Shown: positions 38,845 to 46,206 of the stretch, one piece after another
Position numbering within the stretch: the first letter of the stretch is position 1
How the letters are laid out: the number at the start of each line of letters is the position of its first letter
Origin: Methylacidimicrobium sp. AP8
GTDB taxonomy: Bacteria > Verrucomicrobiota > Verrucomicrobiia > Methylacidiphilales > Methylacidiphilaceae
Assembly (NCBI RefSeq): GCF_903064525.1
Contig: NZ_LR797830.1
Span: 1,922,001 to 1,986,000, forward strand
Direction: 5' to 3'
Length of the DNA: 64,000 bases
Position numbers and translations under genes: made by a program
Notes under the pieces: generated by a model
The model's database searches: none
What the model was told of the DNA's origin: nothing
The model's input: only the letters and a program-made list of their open reading frames with translations

Positions 38845-38904
38845 TGGGATCAGACCTGCCCGTGCGAGCGGGTCAGGTTGGCTATCCCACCAGGTTCGAC
38901 CCGC
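38845..38904. other. Structured intergenic element with two mutually exclusive hairpins
   Basis: Hairpin A pairs TGGGAT (38845-38850) with ATCCCA (38884-38889), and GACCTGCCCG (38853-38862) with CGGG-T-CAGGTT (38869-38879), around a TGCGAG loop. Hairpin B pairs GCGGGTC (38868-38874) with GACCCGC (38898-38904), with an inner GGTTGG/CCACC helix. The arms of A and B share bases, so only one can form. It lies 33 bp after the lipoprotein gene and before the aminotransferase remnant. No T-run follows, and I could match it to no known RNA family. Confidence 0.4.
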
Positions 38905-38989
38905 AACGCCATGCCATGCTTGCGCTTCTGTCGCCGGGCAGCCAACACAAGGCGGCCGAAAAAAGCGCTTCGCATCCCCCCCGCTTGAG

Positions 38990-39233
38990 ATGCCGGCACC
39001 CGTCTCGGGCGAACCGCTCTCCCTGTGGCACAAGCCGCCTTCGCCGGAAGTCCGCTGGCTCCAGCAGCAGCTTCTCTCGCGGGGAGTCTATCTTTTTTGC
39101 CAGCATAACGTGCTTGCTCGTCGCCCCCCCGCTCACGATCACGGAGGACGAGCTTCAGGCGGGAATCGAACAGCTCGGAGAGACGCTCCGAAGGCTATGC
39201 CAAGAGCCATCGTTCGGTCTTCAAGGAAGTTGA
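38990..39233 (+). pseudogene. C-terminal remnant of a class III (PLP) aminotransferase
   Basis: The stretch encodes SLWHKPPSPEVRWLQQQL and GVYLFCQHNVL. After a shift of one base near 39105-39115 (one extra T in GTGCTTGCTCGTC), it continues as LLVAPPLTITEDELQAGIEQ. The combined sequence resembles the last 70 residues of class III aminotransferases. No N-terminal part is found upstream, so this is a truncated, frameshifted relic. The remaining 38812-38989 holds only the hairpin element, and 39234-39305 shows nothing. Confidence 0.5.
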
Positions 39234-39305
39234 TCCGGTCCCGCTCCCGGGTGGCCGAGCCGCGCGGCAGCGGACGGATTGGCTTTTGTTCCCCGGAGAA
39301 GCGGC

Positions 39306-40496
39306 CTACCGCTCCTGCCCGCGCGAAGTTGGTGGGCGCTCCCGGCAGAAGGAATAAACCGGGTTGACCGAGGGAGAAGGGCTCGGACTGCTCTTGGGCT
39401 TCTCTTCCCTCTCCGGCGGAAGCTCACCCTTGCGCCGCTTTTCCTCCATGATGGGATAGACGAAGCGGCAGAGGTCCTCCCGCATCTTCTGGAGCTCCGG
39501 AGTGTCCTTAACCCAAGGGTGGAGTCGGAAGCTTGCGACCATCTGCTGGATGGCGCGCTCCCTTGCTTCCTCGGGAGAGACCGGAGTCGGCTCTTGGGCG
39601 GCCTTTCCCTTGGCCCTCTGGTTCCCCCGATCGGGAGCGGCCATCCCGAAAGCGGGGCCCACCCGGCCCGGCTCCGAGCTCTGCGGCAGCTTCGGAGCGA
39701 CCCTTGCGCCCGGAACGGAAGCCGAATCCGCTATGGCTTCCTCCTCCTCGGCAAGCGCCCGCGATGGTCGCGGCGCCCAGCGGCCGGGCGCCTCTCCGAA
39801 GAATCCTCTTGCGGACGGCTCCTCCGGTTTCCCGTTGTTCAAGGACTCGACCGAATGCCCCGAATCCGGAGACTTCCCGATCTCCCGCTCTTTGGCCGGG
39901 GACACCTCCTCTCCCCCCTTCCGGCTCCTTCCCTCCTCCCCGCAAGCCTCGATCCCCCGAATGCGGCCGCTTTCCTCGACGCCATCCTTGGCCATTGCAG
40001 ACATCCGCTCGATCCCGGCCGCCTCCCGCTCGGTGAGGGCCGAAACGGCGAAGGCGCCCGCCATCCCCATGGTCCGGCCGCCGATAGGGCCAAGTTGCCC
40101 GCGGCTCCCGCTCCCCGCCAGAGAGCCTGCCGCAGCCGGACGCCCGCTTCCTCTCCCTTCCCGAGGGGCACACCGGAGCGCCTGGTAAGCGTCGTAGCCC
40201 GCCTCGGCAAAACCGGCGACGGCCCCGATCACCGGAAGCCGCTTGAACACCATCATCGCGGACGTGCGGAAAAGCGCCACCGCCGGTGTCAAGGCGTAGG
40301 CCGCCGAGCCCACCGCCCGGAGCCCGTCCCGCCCGGCTTCGGCAAGCTTCCCCTCCCGGAACTCCCGCCCCGCCTCCTTCGCCTCCTGGAAAGCGGCCAT
40401 CCCCGATTCGAGGGCACTTCCCCGGCCAAAGATCCCCGGAGGAGCGCCCCCGCCCTTCCCAGCAGGCTCTCCCGCTCCGGAAGAAGATGGCGCCAA
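39306..40496 (-). CDS. Hypothetical protein, probably the C-terminal part of the HNH gene product
   Basis: The 396-aa frame has a helical, Ala/Glu-rich part with GMAAFQEAKEAGREFREG, one hydrophobic stretch (YALTPAVALFRTSAMMVFKR then LPVIGAVAGFAEAGYDAYQA, about residues 68-105), a long Pro/Ser/Glu-rich linker, and a basic end (ASFRLHPWVKDTPELQKMRE). It overlaps the HNH gene by 208 bp in another frame. The overlapping tail of the HNH frame is Arg/Gly/Pro-rich and looks out of frame, while this frame looks coding from about 40470. Adding one G in the C-runs at 40434-40450 (plus strand) would fuse the two into a single 635-aa protein. If separate, its function is unknown. Confidence 0.5.
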   Translation of the reverse strand: MAPSSSGAGEPAGKGGGAPPGIFGRGSALESGMAAFQEAKEAGREFREGKLAEAGRDGLRAVGSAAYALTPAVALFRTSAMMVFKRLPVIGAVAGFAEAGYDAYQALRCAPREGRGSGRPAAAGSLAGSGSRGQLGPIGGRTMGMAGAFAVSALTEREAAGIERMSAMAKDGVEESGRIRGIEACGEEGRSRKGGEEVSPAKEREIGKSPDSGHSVESLNNGKPEEPSARGFFGEAPGRWAPRPSRALAEEEEAIADSASVPGARVAPKLPQSSEPGRVGPAFGMAAPDRGNQRAKGKAAQEPTPVSPEEARERAIQQMVASFRLHPWVKDTPELQKMREDLCRFVYPIMEEKRRKGELPPEREEKPKSSPSPSPSVNPVYSFCRERPPTSRGQER

Positions 40497-41212
40497 GCCT
40501 CCCCCGTGAGACTCTTAAACTGCTCCGCGGTGCGAGATATGAGCTTGTTAAGCTCGCCGGGAGCCTTGCGACCCATCTCGCGCAGCTTGGGATACCTCGG
40601 GTTCTCCTTGGCCACCCCCGGCAACTCCCGGGCCTTGAGCCCCGTGGTGGCTAGCCTTGGGGCGGGATTCTTGGTTATGGCCTCCAAGGGACGGAGCTCC
40701 TCTTCGAGGCTTAGGATCCTGCCGTTGAACCGATCATAGAACGACAGGGACTCCCGCTCCGCGGTCGGCACCCATATCTTTTGGCCCGGCTTGAGGATCT
40801 CCGTCACCGGGGCGTAGATCGCATCGTCGAAGGCGCTGTGCGCCCTGCCCGGAATTACGAGGAGGTTCCCGACATGGTTGATCTGCTCATGCTTCCACTC
40901 GCCCGCCAAGGAACCCGGCACCCGGTGATGGAGGCTGTAGGGGATTCCCTGAGGGTTGATGAGACCCGGGCCGTATTTCTTTCCTTTGGATCGATGCCTG
41001 GCCAACCGCTCCACTTGCTCCAGGAGCCCCGCCTCCTCGAGCCGGTCCTTGTGGTAGTCCCGGAGCTCGGCCCAGAATTGCGGCGTCTGCTGGCGCTCGA
41101 GGAAGTGCTTGCGCCAGCTCACGGGCCTTCCCTCCGCGTTAGGTTCGACCCGGTTTGGATCCCGCCTTTCCAGTTCCTGCCACCGAAATCCGGTAAGCGG
41201 AGTAAGGTTCAT
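40289..41212 (-). CDS. HNH-nuclease-like protein (toxin candidate), possibly frameshifted
   Basis: The 307-aa frame opens with NLTPLTGFRWQELERRDPN, a signature shared with the neighbouring SUKH protein. It then has AELRDYHKDRLEEAGLLEQV and an HNH-like motif: H95/H96 in SLHHRVPG, N116 in HVGNLLVI and H125 in GRAHSAFDDAIY. Many polymorphic-toxin nucleases carry such domains, but normally at the C-terminus; here it is N-terminal. The SUKH gene ends 3 bp upstream, so the two are co-transcribed with the candidate immunity gene first. The last 60 residues (Arg/Gly-rich) are probably a frameshift artefact, as explained for 39306-40496. Activity is inferred from the motif only. Confidence 0.6.
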   Translation of the reverse strand: MNLTPLTGFRWQELERRDPNRVEPNAEGRPVSWRKHFLERQQTPQFWAELRDYHKDRLEEAGLLEQVERLARHRSKGKKYGPGLINPQGIPYSLHHRVPGSLAGEWKHEQINHVGNLLVIPGRAHSAFDDAIYAPVTEILKPGQKIWVPTAERESLSFYDRFNGRILSLEEELRPLEAITKNPAPRLATTGLKARELPGVAKENPRYPKLREMGRKAPGELNKLISRTAEQFKSLTGEAWRHLLPERESLLGRAGALLRGSLAGEVPSNRGWPLSRRRRRRGGSSGRGSLPKPGGTGSGRWARRPTP

Positions 41213-41215
41213 GGC

Positions 41216-42403
41216 CTACTCCTTTCCCTCTCCCTCTTCCTCCGGCACGGGGAGCTGCATATCGTCGTGCATGTCCCGGATGAAGGTCTCGAAGTCGGGC
41301 GAGCTTACCGATGCCCCTGCGATGCTGGAGAGATCGTCATCGTTATAAAACATGTGAAAGGTCGCCGTGCGGGGATCGTAGATCCAATATTCGACCCATT
41401 CGTCCGCCACGCCTCCCCCAAAGCAGAAGAACTCGGGGTTGACCCCCCTCTTATCCATGCTGAGAGAGCCGCGTCCGTAGTCGGCGTGATCGAGCTCATG
41501 GAGGTTGTCATTCCAGGAGAAGAGGAAGCAGGTGTGGTAGTACCGAGGGCGCTTGGTCCCCGTTCGTATCCACTCGACCGGAGAGCGCTTGTCCTGGATG
41601 CAGTAGATGAGCCCACCGAACAGATCCAACCCATTGTAATAGGGGAGGAGATCCCGGTAGAAGAGCGGGAGGGGATAACCGTTAAGCCGGCGGGGAGCCT
41701 CCGCGATCGCCTCCTCAATCGCCTCAGGACTCGCTGGGATGGGAGGCCAGTCATCTGCGTCCGCCATCGCCGCTTGCAAAACCGGCAGGCTGGTCGGATC
41801 GAAGCGGGCTTGCGGGCGCCGCTCGGCCAGAAGCCGGCGCTCGATCTCCGGATCGAGGCTCATGGCTAGCTTATGGACCGGATCCCCCTCCCTCCGAGGT
41901 CTCGGCACGATGCGCTCGATGAAGGAGCCCGGATCGGGAAAGCTGACCAGCGCCGTCGAGGCGTCCTCAAGGGCAAAGAGCGGGGAAAAGAGATGAATGC
42001 TCCCCTTCCGGGTATCGTAGGCGAGGTAGTTTTCTTTCCAAAAGCGGCCGAAGACAAAGAAGTGGGAAGCGATCCGCCAGGGCCTCCGCCTTGTCCGAAA
42101 ACGCCGGTTTTGGCGCACAACGCTCTCCCACTCCAAAAACCCCGGATGGCCGGGCTCGGGATAGAGCAAAAATTTCCCGCCCCAGAACGGATAGCCGTTG
42201 GATTGCTTTAAAGCCTCGACATAGAAGTCGGGGAGCGGAAAGCCCAGCTCCCGGGCGCACCACTCCTTGGCCGCCTCAATCGTCTCGGGCTTGGCCGGCG
42301 GAAAGAACCGGGGATGGTCCCAATCCCGCTTCTCCAGTTCCACCCACTTGAATCCTTCAAGCGGGGGAAGGTTCAGCGGGTCTGTGGGGTCGATGGGGTG
42401 CAT
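41216..42403 (-). CDS. Tandem SUKH (SMI1/KNR4-like) domain protein, candidate immunity protein
   Basis: The 395-aa product contains two SUKH-like units. The first spans about residues 37-165 (AAKEWCARELGFPLPDFYVE, SNGYPFWGGKFLLYP). The second spans about 225-385 (IEEAIAEAPRRLNGYPLPLF, YYNGLDLFGGLIYCI, DEWVEYWIYDPRT). SUKH proteins are known as immunity proteins against secreted nuclease toxins. Residues 11-27 (NLPPLEGFKWVELEKRD) repeat the N-terminal signature of the adjacent HNH protein, which is unusual for an immunity protein. It is the first gene of the pair. The 172 bp upstream to the IS remnant hold no gene. Confidence 0.7.
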   Translation of the reverse strand: MHPIDPTDPLNLPPLEGFKWVELEKRDWDHPRFFPPAKPETIEAAKEWCARELGFPLPDFYVEALKQSNGYPFWGGKFLLYPEPGHPGFLEWESVVRQNRRFRTRRRPWRIASHFFVFGRFWKENYLAYDTRKGSIHLFSPLFALEDASTALVSFPDPGSFIERIVPRPRREGDPVHKLAMSLDPEIERRLLAERRPQARFDPTSLPVLQAAMADADDWPPIPASPEAIEEAIAEAPRRLNGYPLPLFYRDLLPYYNGLDLFGGLIYCIQDKRSPVEWIRTGTKRPRYYHTCFLFSWNDNLHELDHADYGRGSLSMDKRGVNPEFFCFGGGVADEWVEYWIYDPRTATFHMFYNDDDLSSIAGASVSSPDFETFIRDMHDDMQLPVPEEEGEGKE

Positions 42404-42575
42404 CGTCTACTCCTTTCCTTTTCTTTCTATCCCTACGCGGAAATCCGCTCCTCATCGCTCCGGCGTTCAAGGATAAAGGAGGCCCGGTTCAGCTCCAGTA
42501 TTTCTTACTTTCTCCGGCCAAATCTCCCAAGCGGAGGAAGAGGTATCGTCCGCTTCCTTGGTTTCAGCTCCTTAG

Positions 42576-43638
42576 CCGCCTGTCGGACTTTCCTTTTCCC
42601 TCTGGAATAGGGGAAAAGAGGGCATGGCTGAGCGATTTGTGCCGGTGGATCGGATGACGCCGATGCTTTTGCCCGAGGACCTGCGGAATTGGGTGGATGA
42701 GGACGACTTGGTGCATTTTGTCATCGAGGCGGTGGAGAGGATGGATCTGCGGGGATTTCGAGTGAACGTGCGCGGGACCGGGGACGCGCAGTATCCGCCC
42801 TCGATGAGGCTCTCGCTTTTGATTTACTGCTACGCCAACGGGATCTTTGAAGGTAGAAGAACGGGAAGCGCGCAAGGGGAGCGCCAAAGGCCGGCACCTC
42901 CACCTTCCGGAGGAGAAGCCTGGGGCGGAGGAGCAAGCCAACCTGACCGATCGCGAGAGCCGGCTGATGCGCAAGAGTCGGAACGAAGCCTTGGAACAGA
43001 GCTACCATGCGCAGGCGGCTGTCGATGCGGACGGGAATGCCTTGGTGCTTTCGGCTCGGGTGAGCGTCTGCGCCAACGACATCGGCGAGTTGGAAGCCGA
43101 CGGGCGGGCCATTCCTACGGAAGCCGGTCGGCTCCGTGCGGTGCTGGTGGACACCGGTTATGCCAATGGCGAACAGGCGATACGAGTTCCGACCCGCCGA
43201 TCGTCGTCGGGAGAACCCCGTGGCGTATACTGCTCCGTCGAGACAGAAGATGACCGAGAAGCTCGCCAGCCCGGAAGGCCGCCGCCTTTATGCTCGACGC
43301 AAGCAGACCGTCGAACCGGTCTTCGGCCTCATTAAATCGGTGATCGGCTTCCGAGCCTTTCGGCTCCGCGGGCAAGCCAAAGTCCAGGGCCAATGGTCGT
43401 TGGTCTGCTTGGCGTACAACTTCAAGCGCCTTTGGAAGCTTATGGGAGGACGCCGAATCGGGCCTAGCCAAGGAGGGATTACCGGATCTCCCAGCATCGC
43501 CTCGCTCTCCACCCTCCTCGGCGCGCCGCTTGGGGTCTCGACTTCCGCCCTTTTGGGCTTCGGCAGGAAAATTCTTGCCACCCCGGAAGGGAGGTTTCGC
43601 AACCATTGCGGCTCTCTCGCATTAACCCCGACAGGCGG
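42576..43638. mobile_element. Internally deleted IS1182-like element (1063 bp)
   Basis: Ends CCGCCTGTCGG and CCGACAGGCGG are exact 11-bp inverted repeats, differing by one base from those of the copy at 19111-20681. The flanks are TTAG (42572-42575) and CTAG (43639-43642). The element is about 508 bp shorter than the full copy because of internal deletions, and cannot encode a transposase. It could still be moved in trans. Confidence 0.8.
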
Positions 43639-43642
43639 CTAG
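42624..43642 (+). pseudogene. IS1182-like transposase remnant with internal deletions
   Basis: The start MAERFVPVDRMTPMLLPEDL matches the other copy up to YCYANGIF. The DDE-domain start and most of the coiled middle are then missing, and the match resumes at EREARKGSAKGRHLHLPEEK. A second, short deletion removes about 25 codons after VLVDTGYANGEQ, and the sequence continues in another frame with YEFRPADRRRENP to the end (RRKQTVEPVFGLIKSVIGF). Unlike the 19-kb copy it keeps the Gln codon in NEALEQSYHAQ. The TAG at the end lies in the flanking CTAG. Confidence 0.85.
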
Positions 43643-43656
43643 CCAAGGAGAGCGGA

Positions 43657-44142
43657 TCAGGCGATCTTCTCGAGCTGCTCGTTCCGGAGACGGAAGCGGA
43701 GGGCGGCCTTCCCGAGTTGGATCGTGTCGAGACGAAGGGCGGCGATTCCCCCTTTATCGAGGGAAAAGTTCTCGGGTGAGGTCGCGCCGAGTAGGGCGGC
43801 CAGATGCTCCGAGAGGCTCGGCATGTGCCCGACGAGGATTACCTCGGAATCGGACGGCAAGGGTTTGAGCAGCGCAAGGAGTTCCGCCGTCGGCGTATCG
43901 TTCTCGAGCTCCCCCTTGACTTCCACAGCGGGCGGGTGGCTAAAACCTTCTGCGGCGATCTCCGCCGTCTGACGCCCGCGCAGTAAGGGGCTAGACCAGA
44001 GGAAGTCCGGGTCGGTGCCGAGTCGATGGAGCGCTTTTCCCGCAATACGGGCTTCGTGGTGCCCTTCCTTGGTCAGCGGACGCTCGGCATCGGTCGGCGC
44101 TTCGCGAGAAGCCGTCGCATGACGGAGAAAGTAAAGAGTCAT
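43657..44142 (-). CDS. sixA: Phosphohistidine phosphatase SixA
   Basis: SixA is a small histidine phosphatase that removes phosphate from protein histidines. The 161-aa product begins MTLYFLRHATASREAPTDAE with the catalytic RHA motif. It also has RPLTKEGHHEARIAGKAL, LWSSPLLRGRQTAEI and the second catalytic His in VILVGHMPSLSEHLAALLG. The start at 44142 is chosen because it gives the family N-terminus; no good Shine-Dalgarno is seen, and an in-frame ATG lies 63 bp upstream. The 215 bp between it and the MITE hold nothing I can assign. Confidence 0.85.
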   Translation of the reverse strand: MTLYFLRHATASREAPTDAERPLTKEGHHEARIAGKALHRLGTDPDFLWSSPLLRGRQTAEIAAEGFSHPPAVEVKGELENDTPTAELLALLKPLPSDSEVILVGHMPSLSEHLAALLGATSPENFSLDKGGIAALRLDTIQLGKAALRFRLRNEQLEKIA

Positions 44143-44357
44143 GAGCAGAGCGTAACGCGGCGAGCGCACGGAAGAAAGCATCGGTCGATCCTTCACCGCT
44201 CCATTATCTCTAGCCCGGGAACGAGATTGGGGAGCATGTTGGGGATTCAGCCAGGGCAGCGGCTTTGGAGAGCGGATACGGCCTGGTTCGGAGAAACCGG
44301 GAGGAAGCGTCGGTACATTCCCATCCGCCGCATGGATGTGGGCTGGATCACATCTAG

Positions 44358-44540
44358 CCGCCATTTCTCACAAGCTTTCTCCTGCGGCTTGCACGATGGG
44401 CTTGTCTGCTTCGCTCTCGCTTGGGTTTTTGGCCATCCTCGCCGTATGTCGTCCTACAGCTCCGGGGGAAAACCTGCGCCACGTCTCGCATCCAAGCCCA
44501 TCTGCGGCGCCTCGGCTACGAAATTTGTGAGAAATGGCTG
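44358..44540. mobile_element. MITE-like element, copy 2 (183 bp), inverted relative to copy 1
   Basis: The terminal repeats are CCGCCATTTCTCACAA and CAGCCATTTCTCACAA (15 of 16 alike), with flanks CTAG (44354-44357) and TTAG (44541-44544). The inside matches copy 1 at 17216-17392 when read on the other strand, including GTAGCCGAGGCGCCGC and the GAAAGCTTGTGAG end. The same peptide frame is open on the minus strand, ending QAAGESL. It lies just downstream of coxB. Confidence 0.8.
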
Positions 44541-44605
44541 TTAGGCAGTGAAGATAGAAATGGCTCTTCGCGGAATGGAATGGGCGGAGGGAGCAGATTC
44601 TCGGG

Positions 44606-45397
44606 CTAACGTCGCGCCACGGCCGTGTCGCCGACGGGAGGCTTGGTCCGGGAAAGCTGCCCCATCTGCTTGAGCCAAGCCTCGTAGTCGTCGGCCGTGT
44701 CAACAACGAGGAAACCCTTCATGGCGAAATGTCCAACGCCGCAAAGCTGGCCGCATGCGATCTCAAAGCGCCCGGTATGCGTCGGGGTGAACCACATCGG
44801 GATCGTCAGGCCCGGGATCGCGTCCCGTTGGATCCGCATCTGGATCACATAGTAGTTGTGCACCACGTCGCGGGAGCCGAGATAGATGAGCACCGGCTTG
44901 CCCACAGGGACATGCATCTCGTTCATGGTGATGATGTCGTCCTTGGCAGCCGGATCGCTCTTGTCAAGGCCGATGGGATTCATCGCGTCCGCCAGCCGCA
45001 TGTCCCGCCGCCCTAGCCTTCCGTCAGGCCCCGGATAGTGAAAGATCCAACCGAACTGCTGGGCCACCGCCTCCAGAGTAACCGCTTCTCCCGGCCCCGG
45101 CGGGTTGAGCACCCGATTTCCCCACAAAGGAACGGAAAACCCGAAGAGCAGCACCATTTCCGCAAAGATGATGGTCCACTCAAGGTGCTTGGGCCATGAG
45201 GCCTTGAGCCCCTCGTAGCTCGCATGGGGGTTTTTCGCCGCCCCAAAGCGCGCCAGCGAGTAGACAAAGAAGCTGAACCAGATGACGAAGAGGATCAGCG
45301 AAAACCAGAGAATGATCTCCATGAATTCGTCGATCTGCCTGCCATGCTCGGACATGCAGCGGGAAATGCCCGTCAGCTCAAGAAGAAGTGCGAACAC
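44606..45397 (-). CDS. coxB: Cytochrome c oxidase subunit II
   Basis: Subunit II accepts electrons at the CuA centre of the aa3 oxidase. The 263-aa protein has two membrane helices (about residues 28-48 and 75-92), the aromatic electron-entry stretch QQFGWIFHYPG, H180 in RDVVHNYYV, and the CuA ligands C215, C219, H223 and M226 in CGQLCGVGHFAM. No C-terminal cytochrome c domain is present, so this is not a caa3 type. Unusually, coxB is the last gene of the block, separated from coxA-coxC-coxD by three small genes. Confidence 0.94.
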   Translation of the reverse strand: MFALLLELTGISRCMSEHGRQIDEFMEIILWFSLILFVIWFSFFVYSLARFGAAKNPHASYEGLKASWPKHLEWTIIFAEMVLLFGFSVPLWGNRVLNPPGPGEAVTLEAVAQQFGWIFHYPGPDGRLGRRDMRLADAMNPIGLDKSDPAAKDDIITMNEMHVPVGKPVLIYLGSRDVVHNYYVIQMRIQRDAIPGLTIPMWFTPTHTGRFEIACGQLCGVGHFAMKGFLVVDTADDYEAWLKQMGQLSRTKPPVGDTAVARR

Positions 45398-45632
45398 GAT
45401 TCAACCCCTCCGATTGATTTTTGGACCTCCCGGCCCGGATAAAGAAACGGAGAAAAGCCCCGAAGACCAGCCCAAGGAGGACCAGCATAAGCAGCACGGC
45501 GGGCAAGATGCCCCTGGTCGCCTGGGATTTGGGGAGGCCGCACACGGCGCACGCCCGGCCCACGGCCGGGTAGGCGTTCATAACTCCGAGAACAAGGATG
45601 GGAAGCGCCCCAACGTTTCTGCGTGTGCTCAC
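45378..45632 (-). CDS. Small membrane protein with CxxC motif
   Basis: From GTG 45632 (GGGAGAA about 8 bp upstream) this gene encodes 84 aa. It has an N-terminal hydrophobic stretch (VGALPILVLGVMNAYPA), the sequence RACAVCGLPKSQ with a CxxC pair, and one strong membrane helix (ILPAVLLMLVLLGLVFGAFL). It overlaps the coxB start by 20 bp, so it is co-translated. Its place in the oxidase block suggests an assembly or structural role, but no family is recognised. Confidence 0.55.
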   Translation of the reverse strand: MSTRRNVGALPILVLGVMNAYPAVGRACAVCGLPKSQATRGILPAVLLMLVLLGLVFGAFLRFFIRAGRSKNQSEGLNRVRTSS

Positions 45633-45652
45633 CGGCGTGTTCTCCCTTTTTT

Positions 45653-45985
45653 TTACCACCGCAGGGCACCCCCTGTTCCGCGGTGAGGCGTCCTCACGCG
45701 GGACCCGCAATCTTCCCACCCTGCTCCTTCGAGAAATTCCGCATACGCGGGAGGAGGCTTTTGCGAGCGGCGGTAGAGGCTCCATACAAAGAACAGCAGG
45801 CTTCCGATCGGGATGAGCGCGATCCCGACCAAGGCCCAGGCCGCAGCGTCTCCAGGCTCGTGTCCCTGTGCAGGAATGTCGGCGATCGAAGAAAACGAAC
45901 GCTCCGCGATCGCGATCAAGCCGAGCGCACCCAGGAAGAGGAGCCCCCCTCCTACGGATAACAAGACACTCAGGAGTTTCTTCAT
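45653..45985 (-). CDS. Small two-helix membrane protein in the oxidase operon
   Basis: The 110-aa product starts MKKLLSVLLSVGGGLLFLGA. It has a second hydrophobic helix (AWALVGIALIPIGSLLFFVW, about residues 49-68), and a soluble tail follows. Its ATG overlaps the stop of the 71-aa gene by 4 bp. The family is not recognised; position between coxD and coxB suggests a role with the aa3 oxidase. Confidence 0.6.
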   Translation of the reverse strand: MKKLLSVLLSVGGGLLFLGALGLIAIAERSFSSIADIPAQGHEPGDAAAWALVGIALIPIGSLLFFVWSLYRRSQKPPPAYAEFLEGAGWEDCGSRVRTPHRGTGGALRW

Positions 45986-46197
45986 TCGATCAATCCCAGC
46001 CGCCGCGTTTTCCGCAAGAACCAGACACCGTAAATGACCACGCCGACCGCCGTCGCCAACGACGCTACCCCCAGCCAGACCAAGATGCTTCCCTGACTTT
46101 CCTGCTGGTGGTATTCGACCAGCGCCCAGCCGCCCAACCCCAGGAAGAGGCAGGTGACGATGCTCACGAAGAGCAGATGGAATTGGCGAAGGGACAC
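45982..46197 (-). CDS. Small two-helix membrane protein in the oxidase operon
   Basis: The 71-aa product has two membrane helices: LLFVSIVTCLFLGLGGWALV (about residues 8-27) and ILVWLGVASLATAVGVVIYG (about 38-57), joined by a short polar loop. It begins 9 bp after coxD and overlaps the next small gene by 4 bp. Its size and layout resemble accessory subunits of haem-copper oxidases, but no family can be named. Confidence 0.6.
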   Translation of the reverse strand: MSLRQFHLLFVSIVTCLFLGLGGWALVEYHQQESQGSILVWLGVASLATAVGVVIYGVWFLRKTRRLGLIE

Positions 46198-46206
46198 GGC
46201 AGCCTC

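Noticed and set aside
38820-38940. Possible signal-recognition-particle RNA or TPP riboswitch
   Set aside because: Pieces such as GGTCAGG and GAACCTG recall these RNAs, but the SRP GGAA tetraloop segment and the TPP CTGAGA core are absent on both strands.
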